From Neoarius graeffei (Eukaryota; Chordata; Actinopteri; Siluriformes; Ariidae): a stretch of 64,000 nucleotides of DNA. Both the position numbers and the translations under genes were made by a program. The stretch lies in NCBI RefSeq assembly GCF_027579695.1, contig NC_083579.1:73777871-73841870 (forward strand), given 5' to 3'. The notes under the pieces are model-generated. The model was given only the letters and a program-made list of their open reading frames with translations, did not search any database and was not told the origin of the DNA. Shown here piece by piece: positions 1-10,500 of this stretch (the stretch's first letter is position 1; every line of letters begins with the position of its first letter).

Positions 1-1
1 T

Positions 2-2515
2 CCAAAAGCGCCCTTGCGCCCCCTACCATTAATCGAGACCCCGTTCGAAAGAATTGGGATGGATCTCGTCGGGCCATTAGATCGGTCAACACGAGGGTAC
101 CGCTTTATATTGGTTCTGGTGGACTATGCAACGCGATACCCGGAAGCGGTGCCTCTTCGCAATATCTCAGCACGCAGTATTGCAGAGGCCCTCTTCCACG
201 TCATCTCCCGGGTTGGAATCCCGAAAGAGATTCTGACTGACCAAGGCACCTCGTTTATGTCACGAACACTGAGCGAACTGTATGGGCTACTGGGTATTAA
301 GCCGATCCGCACCAGCGTTTATCACCCACAGACGGACGGTTTAGTTGAACGGTTCAATCGCACCCTCAAGAATATTATCAAAAAATTCGTAAGTGAGGAC
401 GCACGTAACTGGGATAAGTGGCTCGAACCCTTGCTGTTTGCAGTGCGAGAGGTCCCCCAAGCCTCCACGGGGTTCTCCCCGTTTGAATTATTATATGGGT
501 GTAAGCCGCGCGGCATCTTAGATGTACTGCGGGAAAATTGGGAGGAGGGACCTTCACAGAGCAAAAACGAGATTCAGTACGTTATGGATCTGCGCGCAAA
601 ACTCCACACGCTCACCCACCTAACTCAGGAGAATTTGCGGCAGGCCCAGGAACGGCAAACCCGCCTGTACAACAAGGGCACGCGCCTTAGAGAGTTCACT
701 CCGGGAGATAAGGTACTCGTCCTGTTGCCCACGTCGAGTTCCAAATTAATCGCCAAGTGGCAAGGACCCTTTGAGGTCACACGGCGAGTCGGGGACGTCG
801 ACTATGAGGTTAGGCGAACGGACAGGGAGGGGGCGCTACAGATCTACCACCTCAATCTGCTAAAACTCTGGAACGAGGAGGTCCCCGTGGCGTTGGTGTC
901 GGTAGTTCCAGAGAAGGCGGAGCTGGGGCCAGAGGTCCAAAAAGGGACATTGGCATCTCGTATCTCTCTGGTCCCCTGTGGAGACCACCTCTCCCCGACC
1001 CAACTCACGGAGGTCGCCCAGTTGCAGGCCGAGTTTTCGGATGTGTTCTCGCCCCTGCCCGGTCGCACTAACCTCATAGAACACCACATAGAGACGCCCC
1101 CGGGGGTGGTAGTGCGTAGCCGTCCTTATAGATTACCCGAACACAAAAAAAAGGTGGTTCGGGAAGAACTTCAGGCCATGCTCGAAATGGGCATCGTCGA
1201 GGAGTCCCACAGTGACTGGAGCAGCCCGGTGGTCTTGGTTCCTAAGGCCGACGGCTCGGTCCGGTTCTGTGTGGACTATAGAAAAGTCAACGCGGTGTCT
1301 AAATTCGATGCATACCCAATGCCTCGTATTGATGAGCTGCTCGATCGACTAGGCACGGCTCGCTTTTACTCGACACTGGATTTGACGAAGGGATATTGGC
1401 AGATCCCCTTGAGTCCATTATCCCGGGAAAAAACGGCCTTTTCCACACCGTTCGGTTTACACAAGTTCGTCACACTTCCGTTTGGGCTGTTTGGGGCGCC
1501 CGCTACGTTTCAGCAGCTGATGGACCGGGTCCTCCGGCCCCATGCCACCTACGCGGCCGCTTACCTTGACGACATCATTATTTATAGTAATGACTGGCAG
1601 CGGCACCTGCAACACCTGAGGGCCGTCCTTAGGTCGCTGAGGCGGGCGGGGCTCACTGCCAACCCGAAGAAGTGTGCGATTGGGCGGGTGGAAGTACGGT
1701 ATCTGGGCTTCCACTTGGGTAACGGGCAGGTGCGTCCCCAAATTAATAAGACAGCAGCGATTGCGGCCTGCCCGAGGCCCAAGACCAAAAAGGGGGTGAG
1801 ACAGTTCCTGGGGCTGGCTGGCTACTATCGTAGGTTTATACCTAATTATTCGGATGTCACCAGCCCGCTGACTGACCTCACTAAAAAGGGGGCGCCAGAT
1901 CCGGTCCAGTGGACGGAGCAGTGCCAGCGGGCTTTCTCTGAGGTAAAGGCTGCACTGTGTGGGGGGCCACTTTTACACTCCCCTGACTTCTCTCTCCCTT
2001 TTATGTTGCAGACGGATGCGTCGGACAGAGGGCTGGGGGCCGTTTTGTCCCAGGAGGTGGAGGGGGAGGATCGCCCCATCCTGTACATTAGTCGGAAGCT
2101 GTCAGTGCGTGAGGGGCACTACAGCACCATAGAGAAGGAGTGCCTGGCGATCAAGTGGGCGGTCCTTGCCCTCCGTTACTACCTGCTGGGGCGCTCTTTC
2201 ACCCTCTGTTCGGACCATGCACCCCTCCAGTGGCTCCACCGCATGAAGGATGCCAACGCGCGGATCACCCGTTGGTATCTGGCACTCCAACCCTTCAACT
2301 TCAAGGTGGTCCACAGGCCAGGGGCGCAGATGGTCGTGGCGGACTTCCTCTCCCGTCAAGGGGGGGGGGAGTCGGCTGCGGGCCAGACGGGCGCCCGGCC
2401 TGAGTCGGGCGGTGGGGGTATGTGGCAGCGGGGGCGTGGTCAAGCGCCGGTCTGTGACAGGAGGGCGGAGTCGGGGAAGGTAAGTGGCAGAATCGCTTCA
2501 CCTGAGGGTAATTAA
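2..2515 (+). CDS. pol polyprotein (integrase - reverse transcriptase - RNase H), 5' partial
   Basis: The frame is open from base 2, so the N-terminus is missing. Numbering from the codon at 14: integrase core residues D17, D76 and E112 fit the DD35E triad; a GPY/F-like module KWQGPF lies near 249-253; the reverse transcriptase occupies about 395-570, with LDLTKGYWQ near 455-463 and the catalytic YLDD at 517-520; RNase H follows with D668, E707, D734 and D777. There is no stop or frameshift within about 2.5 kb, so this copy is better preserved than the two others here. The frame runs on into the LTR and ends at 2515. A run of ten G at 2360-2369 near the C-terminus differs in length from the second copy (12), so the last residues are not conserved between copies. 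Expected role: reverse transcription and integration of the element. Family placement is from domain order and motifs. Confidence 0.88.
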   Translation, partial: PKAPLRPLPLIETPFERIGMDLVGPLDRSTRGYRFILVLVDYATRYPEAVPLRNISARSIAEALFHVISRVGIPKEILTDQGTSFMSRTLSELYGLLGIKPIRTSVYHPQTDGLVERFNRTLKNIIKKFVSEDARNWDKWLEPLLFAVREVPQASTGFSPFELLYGCKPRGILDVLRENWEEGPSQSKNEIQYVMDLRAKLHTLTHLTQENLRQAQERQTRLYNKGTRLREFTPGDKVLVLLPTSSSKLIAKWQGPFEVTRRVGDVDYEVRRTDREGALQIYHLNLLKLWNEEVPVALVSVVPEKAELGPEVQKGTLASRISLVPCGDHLSPTQLTEVAQLQAEFSDVFSPLPGRTNLIEHHIETPPGVVVRSRPYRLPEHKKKVVREELQAMLEMGIVEESHSDWSSPVVLVPKADGSVRFCVDYRKVNAVSKFDAYPMPRIDELLDRLGTARFYSTLDLTKGYWQIPLSPLSREKTAFSTPFGLHKFVTLPFGLFGAPATFQQLMDRVLRPHATYAAAYLDDIIIYSNDWQRHLQHLRAVLRSLRRAGLTANPKKCAIGRVEVRYLGFHLGNGQVRPQINKTAAIAACPRPKTKKGVRQFLGLAGYYRRFIPNYSDVTSPLTDLTKKGAPDPVQWTEQCQRAFSEVKAALCGGPLLHSPDFSLPFMLQTDASDRGLGAVLSQEVEGEDRPILYISRKLSVREGHYSTIEKECLAIKWAVLALRYYLLGRSFTLCSDHAPLQWLHRMKDANARITRWYLALQPFNFKVVHRPGAQMVVADFLSRQGGGESAAGQTGARPESGGGGMWQRGRGQAPVCDRRAESGKVSGRIASPEGN

Positions 2516-2743
2516 CCTGTGTTTGTGTGTGTTTTCCCCAGTAAACCGCCCTCTACTTAAGGAGGGAGAGGGAGAGGGAGAGCGGAAGGGAGCTCTCTCC
2601 CCAGCCAGACGACTTGTGTGTGTGTGCGCGTGTGCGTGGCTGAGAGAGTGGTGTATGCGTCTGAAAAGAGCAAATAAAAAGTCATTGAATTTTACTCTGT
2701 CCTGCCGTCCTCTGTGCTCCACCCACACGCGATTCTCGCTACA
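2421..2743 (+). repeat. 3' LTR of the first Gmr1-type element
   Basis: Starts TGTGGCAG, ends CTACA, 323 bp, preceded by a G-rich polypurine-like tract (2407-2420). It contains a degenerate TATA-like stretch near 2552-2564 and an AATAAA signal near 2671. It matches the LTRs at 3293, 7913 and 35773 over most of its length. An intron-like pair, donor AAG|GTAAGT at 2480 and pyrimidine tract plus CCCCAG at 2541, lies in the U3 part. Confidence 0.88.
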
Positions 2744-3113
2744 GAAATCTATAACAAAGTTTGTATGAAAAAAAATAGGGGGCCTAAGAGTTTTGCACAG
2801 TACTGTATATTCATCTGAATTTAGTTGCAGGATAGTATTGGCTCCACCTCTGTCTTTGTCTCAGTCCATTTCCTGCTGACTCTGTGTTGTATTTGGTGGG
2901 ATTGACTGTTCCTGATGGAAGTAATACAATAGAAGCAGTTAATGGCATAGAGTCTGTTATTTAAATGAAGAATGAAGTGTGTTGGGTGTTGCATGAGAGC
3001 TTTAGAAAATGTTCAGTTCAAAAATGTGCTGATATGTTCTGGTATGTTCAGTATTGAATTATCAAAGGATTGGAAATACAATTGAGGGATTTTTTAAAAA
3101 CATATCTAGGATA
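2744..3113. other. Non-coding stretch between two Gmr1-type elements
   Basis: No gene seen. Around 2775-2810 the text resembles one end of a Tc1/mariner-like element (...TTTTGCACAGTACTGTA), but I find no partner end. Confidence 0.4.
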
Positions 3114-3245
3114 ACATGTCTGTGAAGATTCTCAGTCATCCAGGTCATAGTAAACTGTGGGTGGTAAAAGAGAGCAACTGGACTTACTTGAAGATTTTTG
3201 AAGATCTTCAAGCAAGTCCAGTTGCTCTCTTTTACCACCCACAGT
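3114..3245. mobile_element. Penelope-like element 3' tail in a fold-back hairpin
   Basis: The sequence from about 3117 matches the tail of the Penelope-like copies at 33890 and 34783. From 3154 to 3245 it folds on itself: two 46-nt arms with one mismatch around a 3-nt loop. It is the shortest version of the inverted arrangement seen in full at 33890-34783. Confidence 0.65.
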
Positions 3246-3287
3246 ATATCTAGGATAAAGATGTGTAATCTCAAGTTTTCATGCCTA

Positions 3288-3292
3288 CATAC
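3288..3292. repeat. Target-site duplication CATAC, left copy
   Basis: Identical to 8224-8228 on the other side of the element. Confidence 0.9.
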
Positions 3293-3603
3293 TGTAGTAA
3301 TTTCCCTATGGGTGGGTGGAGCACAGAGGACGGCAGGACAGAGATCAGGTGTAAACAAGGCTTTTATTGCCACACTTTTCAGTCTAACAATATATATCGG
3401 ACGCACAGAGACACACACATCAGCGTCTCGTCCAGGGATCAGCTCCTTCCGCTCTCGCTCTCCCTCCTGATATAGGGCGCGGTCACTGGGAAGACACACA
3501 AACACAGGTTAATTGCTCTCAGGTGTAGTGATTCTGCCACTTACCTTCCCTGACTCCGCCCTCCTGTCACAGACCGGCACTTGACCACGCCCCCGCTGCC
3601 ACA
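3293..3603 (-). repeat. 3' LTR of the complete Gmr1-type element
   Basis: On the - strand it begins TGTGGCAG and ends TTACTACA. It differs from the 5' LTR at four positions (307/311 identical). A TATA-like CCCTATATC and the U3 donor/acceptor pair are present. Confidence 0.95.
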
Positions 3604-5160
3604 TACCCCCACCGCCCGACTCAGGCCGGGCGGCTGTCCGGCCTGCAGCCGACTCCCCCCCCCCCCTTGACGGGAGAGGAAGTCCGCCACGACCATCTGT
3701 GCCCCCGGCCTGTGGACCACCTTGAAATTAAAGGGTTGGCACCCCAGATACCAACGGGTGATCCGCGCATTGGCATCTTTCATGCGGTGGAGCCACTGGA
3801 GGGGCGCGTGGTCCGAACAGAGGGTGAAAGGGCGCCCCAGCAGGTAGTACCGGAGGGCGAGAACCGCCCACTTGATGGCCAAACACTCTTTCTCTATGGT
3901 GCTGTAGCGCCCCTCATGCACCGACAGCTTCCTGCTGATATACAGGACAGGGCGGTCCTCCCCCTCCACCTCCTGGGACAAAACCGCCCCCAGCCCTCTG
4001 TCCGACGCATCCGTCTGCAACATAAAGGGGAGAGAAAAGTCAGGGGAGTGTAGAAGTGGCCCCCCACACAGTGCAGCCTTTACCTCTGAGAAAGCCCGCT
4101 GGCACTGCTCCGTCCACTGGACCGGATCTGGTGCCCCCTTTTTAGTCAGATCAGTCAGCGGGCTGGTGACGTCCGAATAATTAGGTATAAACCTACGATA
4201 ATAGCCAGCCAGCCCCAGGAACTGTCTCACCCCCTTTTTGGTCTTGGGCGTCGGGCAGGCCGCAATTGCTGCCGTCTTATTAATTTGGGGACGCACCTGC
4301 CCGTTGCCCAAGTGGAAGCCCAGATACCGTACTTCCACCCGCCCAATCGCACACTTCTTTGGGTTGGCTGTGAGCCCCGCTCGCCTCAGTGACCTAAGGA
4401 CGGCCCTCAGATGTTCGAGGTGCCGCTGCCAGTCATTACTATAGATGATGATGTCATCTAAATACGCTGCCGCATAAGTGGCGTGAGGGTGGAGGACTCT
4501 GTCCATCAGCCGCTGAAACATCGCAGGCGCCCCAAACAGCCCAAACGGAAGGGTGACGAATTGGTGTAAACCAAACGGTGTGGAAAAGGCCGTTTTTTCT
4601 CGGGATAGTGGAGTCAAGGGGATCTGCCAATATCCCTTTGTCAAATCCAGCGTCGAATAAAAGCGAGCAGTGCCGAGTCGATCGAGCAACTCATCAATAT
4701 GAGGCATTGGGTACGCGTCGAATTTAGACACCACGTTGACTTTTCTATAGTCCACACAGAACCGGACCGACCCATCGGCCTTGGGTACCAAGACCACCGG
4801 GCTGCTCCAGTCACTGTGGGACTCCTCGACGATGCCCATTTCGAGCATGGCCTGAAGTTCTTCCCGAACCACCTTTTTTTTGTGTTCGGGTAGCCTGTAA
4901 GGGCGGCTACGCACTACCACCCCCGGGGGCGTCTCTATGTGGTGCTCTATGAGGTTAGTGCGACCGGGCAGGGGCGAGAACACATCCGAAAACTCGGTCT
5001 GCAACTGGGCGACCTCCATGAGTTGGGTCGGGGAGAGGTGGTCTCCACAGGGGACCGGAGAGGTACGTGATGCCAATGTCCCTTTTTGAACCTCCGGCCC
5101 CAGCTCCGCCTTCTCCGGAACCACCGACACCAACGCCACGGGGACCTCCTCGTTCCAGAG
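3541..5160 (-). pseudogene. Reverse transcriptase - RNase H part of pol, open frame
   Basis: About 530 residues remain open from the TAA at 5161-5163 to a stop inside the LTR. Visible are the DWSSPVVLVPK and VDYRKVN motifs, LDLTKGYWQ, the catalytic YLDD and the RNase H aspartates, all as in the first copy. Because the upstream integrase part is broken by stops, this segment would not be made from a normal polyprotein. It is the C-terminal half of a dead element that still reads cleanly. Confidence 0.85.
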
Positions 5161-7334
5161 TTAAAGCAGATTGAGGTGGTAAATCTGTAGCGCCCCACCC
5201 CTGTCCGTTCACCTCACCTCATAGTCGACGTCCCCGACTCGCCGTGTGACCTCAAAGGGTCCTTGCCACTTGGCGATCAATTTGGAGCTCGACGTGGGCA
5301 ACAGTACGAGTACCTTATCTCCCGGTGTGAACTCTCTAAGGCGTGTACCCTTGTTGTACAGGCGGGCTTGCTGTTCCTGGGCCTGCCGCAAATTCTCCTG
5401 AATTAGGTGGGTGAGCGTGTGGAGTTTTGCACGCAGGTCCATAACGTACTGAATTTTGTTCTTACTTTGTGAAGGTCCCTTCTCCCAATTTTCCTGCAGC
5501 ACGTCCAGGATGCCGCGCGGCTTACGCCCATATAATAATTCGAACGGGGAGAACCCCGTGGAGGCTTGGGGACCTCTCGCACTGAGAACAGCAAGGGTTC
5601 AAGCCACTTATCCCAATTACATGCGTCCTCACTTACGAATTTCTTAATAATATTTTTGAGGGTGCAGTTGAATCGTTCCACTAAACTGTCCATTTGTGGG
5701 TGATACACGCTGGTGCGGATTGGCTTAATCCCCAATAACCCATACAGTTCGCGCAGTGTTCATGACATAAACGTAGTGCCTTGATCAGTCAGAATCTCTT
5801 TCGGGATTCCAACTCGGGAGATGACGCGGAAGAGTGCCTCTGCAATACTACGTGCTGAGATATTGCGCAGAGGCACTGCTTCCGGGTATCGCGTTGCATA
5901 GTCCACCAGAACTAATATAAAGCGGTACCCTCATGCTGACCGATCTAATGGCCCGATGAGATCCATCCCAATTCTCTCAAACGGGGTCTCGATTAACGGT
6001 AGAGGGCTCAAAGGCACTTTTGGAATGGCCGCTGGGTTTACTAACTGGCATTCGCGGCATGCTGTACACCACCTACGGACATCGCCGCGAATCCCCGGCC
6101 AATAGAATCGGGCCATTATTCGAGCTAGTGTTTTATCCTGCCCCAAGTGTCCAGCCATGGGATTAAAGTGAGCTGCCTGGAATACCAATTCCCGGCGGCT
6201 CTTCAGAATTAAAAGCTGCATGACTCGCTCTTTAGTTTGAGTGTCCTGCGTCACTCGGTATAATCTATGCTTCATAATCGCGAAGTAGGGGAAGGACGGG
6301 GTGGCGTTCGGCTGGAGCGTTTGACCATCGATTACTCTCACTTGGTCAAACGCATGCCGCAGAGTCTCGTCTCGCGACTGCTCTAATGGGAAATCCGCGA
6401 GGGATTCCCCAATAGAGAGAGGAGGAGCCGGCGGCTCCTCACTCTGACGCCGAGATGATGTAGACGGCTCTGTGACAGCTGCTCCCGCCAAAGCGTCACT
6501 GGGACCTCCCCCTGTCAAATGGCAGGACCCACTCTCTACTAGGCATGTCATTAAACCCCGAAATCCCGGCCAATCAGTCCCCAAAATTAAAGAGTGGGTA
6601 AGGCGAGGATTAACCGCCGCCTTCACTATAAATTTTTCCCCTCTGAAGATAATGTGGACCGTCACCAAAGGGTAGCGGTGAACATCCCCGTGCACACACA
6701 ACACCTTCACCCCTTGTGCTCCCCCCAATGCCTCGTTTTGAACCAGGCTTTGGTGAATTGAGGTCTGATTACAACCAGAATCCACCAACGCCTGATATGT
6801 AGCCCCTTGGATACTCACTGGTATGTGATACGCTCCGGCCCGATCGAGGGCGGCCTCTGGCACGTCGGGGATCCGAACCACCGTGCCCACTTCCATTGCT
6901 GTGCACTGCTGTTGAAGATGGCCCGGCTCCCCGCAGCGCCAGCAAACCGGCCCGGGCTTTCCCTCTGCACAGGTGATCTGGGGCTCATTCACCTGAGGTG
7001 GGGGAGAGACAGACACAGAAGGGAGAAACGGGAGGGCACCGTGGGTGCGGCGGGCCGGCTGGGGTGGTGCCGGCCCCCGCCTCCGCGGAGGGGGAATGGG
7101 GCGAGGACGGGACACAGGAGGAGGGGTAGAGAGAGAGAGAGAGAGAAGAGGAGAGAAGAGAAGATGCCATCTGCTGTCCTGCCGCCGGGACAGCTGCCAG
7201 ATGATCCTCCGCCAGTTCGACTGCCTGATCCAGCGACGCTGGTCAGTGGCACTGGACCCACTCCGCGGTTCCGGCTGGTAAGCGGGCGATGAACTGTTCC
7301 AGTACCACCTGGTCGACGATTCCCTCGGCGTCAC
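5161..7334 (-). pseudogene. Zinc knuckle - protease - integrase part of pol, broken
   Basis: Reading down the - strand there is a CCHC knuckle ([14 protein letters not shown], about 6903-6943) and an aspartic protease motif VDSG near 6777-6786. The HHCC integrase zinc finger lies near 6030-6180, and the integrase core begins just before 5934. Breaks: a TGA at 5931-5933 where the other copies have CGA, a frameshift near 5580, and a TAA at 5161-5163 where the others have AAA. pol is in the -1 frame relative to gag, as in the copy at 36148. The integrase precedes reverse transcriptase. Confidence 0.85.
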
Positions 7335-7413
7335 GATTGTTGGCCCTCAACCACCGCCAGCAGGCGTCCCGGAGCTGCTGGCCGAATGCGAACGGCCGGC
7401 CGACTTCCTCCAA

Positions 7414-7866
7414 TCACAGCGCACGGAAGCGCTGGCGCTGTTGTTCCCCCACGCGCTGGAGGACGGCCCGGCGGAGGTCCGCGTAGGCCAGTCGGCAGTC
7501 GGCGGAGAGCTGTAGCACGGCCAGCTGTGCCTCTCCCGTTAGCAGGGGGAGGAGGCGCGCCGCGCGCTGCTCCATCGGCCACCCCGAGGCTTCGGCGACC
7601 TGTTCAAACAACGTGATGAACGCCTCGGGGTCATCCTGCGGGCCCATCTTGGTGACAGTGAGGGGAGATGGGCCCGCGGCCGGAGCGCTGGTGGACCCCG
7701 CTGACGCGAGGAGATGCCGGAACGCCTCGCGATCTTCCTGCTGGGCCAGCACCAGGGCTTTGAAGCGCCGCTCTTGTTCCTTTCGGAGTGTGACGAGCAC
7801 CTGGTGCTGGCTTTGCTGAGCCGTGGCGAGGGCGTGGACCAGGTCGGCGAACGGGGAGGATTCCAT
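7414..7866 (-). pseudogene. gag, interrupted by a stop in the capsid
   Basis: Starts with [10 protein letters not shown] after the primer site and matches the intact gag at 36148. A TGA at 7414-7416 cuts the frame after about 150 residues, just where the SCAN-like C-terminal capsid region begins. Matching sequence continues beyond the stop in the same frame to about 6989. No function expected from this copy. Confidence 0.8.
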
Positions 7867-7893
7867 GGGGCTGCTGGCTTGGGGCTCCACTGC

Positions 7894-7911
7894 TCCCGGG
7901 TTTCGGCACCA
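7894..7911 (-). other. Primer binding site, tRNA-Phe type
   Basis: The - strand reads TGGTGCCGAAACCCGGGA, one base inside the 5' LTR. This is the complement of the 3' end of eukaryotic tRNA-Phe including CCA (tRNA 3' end recalled from memory). The third copy has a decayed form of the same site at 36105. Confidence 0.8.
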
Positions 7912-7912
7912 C

Positions 7913-8223
7913 TGTAGTAATTTCCCTATGCGTGGGTGGAGCACAGAGGACGGCAGGACAGAGATCAGGTGTAAACAAGGCTTTTATTGCCACACTTTTC
8001 AGTCTAACAATATATATCGGACGCACAGAGACACACACATCAGCGTCTCGTCCAGGGATCAGCTCCTTCCGCTCTCGCTCTCCCTCCTGATATAGGGCGC
8101 GGTCACTGGGAAGACACACAAACACAGGTTAATTGCTCTCAGGTGCAGTGATTCTGCCACTTACCTTCCCTGACTCCACCCTCCTGTCACAGACCGGCGC
8201 TTGACCACGCCCCCGCTGCCACA
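7913..8223 (-). repeat. 5' LTR of the complete Gmr1-type element
   Basis: Same length and termini as 3293-3603. A TATA-like CCCTATATC lies near 8090-8100 on the - strand. CATAC follows at 8224-8228. Confidence 0.95.
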
Positions 8224-8299
8224 CATACATTTACTGTTTTAAGTCAGTTAGGGTATCTACTTTATTTCCATAAGAGACATATTTATTTCAGCTTTTATT

Positions 8300-9730
8300 T
8301 ACTATATTAGATTTTCAGTGAGTCTACATGCACATTGTTAGTATTTGGTGCCATTGTCTTTTAATTGCTTGAACTTTAATGAAACTCTTGGTGTCTTCTT
8401 CTATACCCTGACACCCCTCCTGGGGTATAAGCTGTTGACAAGGGATCTCCAGAGGACCTGGTCCTGTGCTTTTCCTTCTATCCGAGTGCAGGTGTGCCCC
8501 AGCCTCCTCATGTCTGTCTGGAGATCTCTTCGCCAGGTGCTCTTTGGCTAACCTCTTCTCCTCTTCCCTTGAGGGGTCCAAGTCAAGGCTTGTCTGGTGA
8601 TGTTTGTCACTGGTTTTCATAACGTATGCTCAATCCATTGCCCATCTTCTTCTTCCAATTTCTTCTTCCACTGGTATTTGCTGTGTATTCAACCAAAGAT
8701 TGTTGTTACTGATCCTTTCCGGCCAATATATCTTCAGGATCTTTCTTAGTCAGTTGTTGATGAAGGTCTGTACTTTACTGATTATGTTCTTTGTCATTCT
8801 CCAAGTCTCTGAACCATAAAGCAATACTGATTTTACATTTGAATTAAATAGCCTTATTTTTGTTAATAGAGTCTTATTAGAGCTCCAGATGTTTTTAAGC
8901 TTTAAAAACGCAATCCTCCCCTTCCTTATTCTTGCTTTGACATTTGCATCTGTACCACCCTGTTCGTCGATGTTATTCCCCAAATAAGTAAAGACATTCC
9001 TCGAGTCTATTCCCATCTAGTTTGACTGGTTCATCATTAGTTGTATTTATCCTCATGATCTTTGTCTTTCCCTTATGGATGTTAAGTCCTACTCATGAAG
9101 AGGTGGTTGCCAATGTTGTTGTCTTACTGTATCTTGCACCTTATAGTAACTATGAGATAGTAGTGCCAGGTCATCTGCAAAATCAAGGTCATCTAGTTGT
9201 GCCCATAATGTACATTGTATTCCATTTTTTTCTTCCTTCAGTAGTTGTCTTCATTATCCAGTTGATGACTAGTAAAAATAGAAAAGGAGAAGTAGGCATC
9301 CTTGTCTGACCCCGGTCTTGATTTCAAACTTTTTAGTGAGTTGTCCTTCATGCATCACTCTGCAGTTCATTTCCACACAGCTACTCTTAATTAGATTTAC
9401 CAGTTTGGTAATTCCATAATGTCTCATGAGTTTCCATAGGGTCTCCCCATTCACACTGTCAAATGCCTTTTCATAGTCAATGAAATTAACTTATAGTGCA
9501 GAATTCCATTCTAATGACTGCTCTATTATAATGTGAAGAGTGGTAATCTGGTCCACACACGATCAGTTTTTTCTGAATCCAGCTTGTTGGTCTCTTAGCT
9601 GGGGGTCCACTACATCTTTCATTCTGTCCAAGATGATTCTGCTGAACACTTTACCTGGCACAGAGAATAGAGTGAGCCCTCTGTAATTGGAACAATTGCC
9701 AAAACTCTTGGTGTAACCTTACAGAAGCTT
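8300..9730 (-). pseudogene. RTE-like LINE reverse transcriptase remnant
   Basis: Conceptual translation on the - strand gives ordered reverse transcriptase pieces: an AGFRKNRSCVDQI-like segment near 9540-9600, a palm segment IDYEKAFDSVNGETLW near 9440-9490, TGVRQGCLL near 9285-9320, and the thumb/C-terminal part TYLGNNIDEQGGTDANVKAR near 8900-8980 followed by a SVLLYGSETW motif. Multiple frameshifts and stops. The text at 51778-52710 belongs to the same or a close family. Clade assignment is tentative. Confidence 0.7.
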
Positions 9731-9739
9731 CTCACAACA

Positions 9740-10500
9740 CTTTGTCAGAATTTTTTTTTCTCATTTCTCTTGACAGAACTGGTATAATTCAGGCAGGTTT
9801 GGGGACATCATTGCTCAAACGTGCTTTTTTCGTTCAGTCTACAAATTGTCTCTGGGATTCAGATCAGGGCTTTGTGATGACCACTCCAAGACTTTCACTT
9901 TGTGGTATTTAAACCATTTTGTTATAGCTTTGGAAGTATGCTTAACATCACTATCATGCTGGAAGACCCAGTTTTGACCAAGTTTTAACTTTCTGGCTGA
10001 TGTCTTGAGGTTTTGCTTCAGTATTTATAGATAATCCTCCTTTCTCGTGACGCTTATCTATTTTCTCAAAAGCACCAGTTCATTTTCCAGCAAAATGCTC
10101 CCACAGCGTTTTACTACAACCCTAGTTCTATTTTTGTCCTTTAAAAGGCGAGGCCTTTGCCCTGGTGCTCAAATTCTGTCTGGCTTTTTTATGCCATTAA
10201 TGGACTAGGGACTTCTTTCTTATACACCACCCTTAATGGTGTGTGTATATATTTGGTACCTGATGCCCCCACTTCTTCACTAGTTCCTTTGTTGCCATTT
10301 TGTGGTTCGATTGAACCTGTAAAACCAATGTTTGTTCGTCCTTGGTAGCTATTTGTGCCTCCTTCCTGAATAATGCAGTGTATGCATGGTCCCATGATTT
10401 TATATTTGCATTCAATTGTTTATATAAATGATTGTGGTACCTATTGTTTGCAAATTACACCTCAGGAGCAACTGAACTTTTGGGTGGAGTTGCTTGGAAT
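9740..10500 (-). pseudogene. Decayed Tc1-like transposase
   Basis: Short - strand pieces resemble Tc1 transposase regions in the right order, including a stretch near 9800-10120 and an N-terminal helix-turn-helix-like part near 10233-10395. No intact frame and no clear terminal repeats. Confidence 0.5.

Larger units (their letters stand above)
1..2743 (+). mobile_element. Gmr1-type Ty3/Gypsy LTR retrotransposon, 3' half (5' part outside window)
   Basis: A long pol reading frame runs in from the left edge and is followed by an LTR at 2421-2743 that begins TGTGGCAG and ends CTACA. The order of domains is integrase, then reverse transcriptase, then RNase H. This is the order known for Gmr1-like elements of deuterostomes and is opposite to ordinary Ty3/Gypsy. 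The element lies tail to tail with a second copy at 3293-8223. The 5' end and its target duplication are not in the window, so completeness cannot be judged. Confidence 0.9.
3293..8223 (-). mobile_element. Complete Gmr1-type LTR retrotransposon with target duplication
   Basis: Two 311-bp LTRs (3293-3603 and 7913-8223) differ at four positions. The whole is flanked by the 5-bp direct repeat CATAC (3288-3292 and 8224-8228), as expected for Ty3/Gypsy integration. A tRNA primer site lies one base inside the 5' LTR. The internal order is gag, zinc knuckle, protease, integrase, reverse transcriptase, RNase H. Several stops and frameshifts make gag and the integrase part non-functional, although the reverse transcriptase/RNase H part is still open. 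High LTR identity indicates a recent insertion. Confidence 0.95.

Noticed and set aside
3154-3245. microRNA-like hairpin
   Set aside because: Both arms are the tail of a Penelope-like element; explained by inverted insertion.
3062-3505. 147-codon protein
   Set aside because: Runs across an LTR and a Penelope-like tail; no coherent domain.
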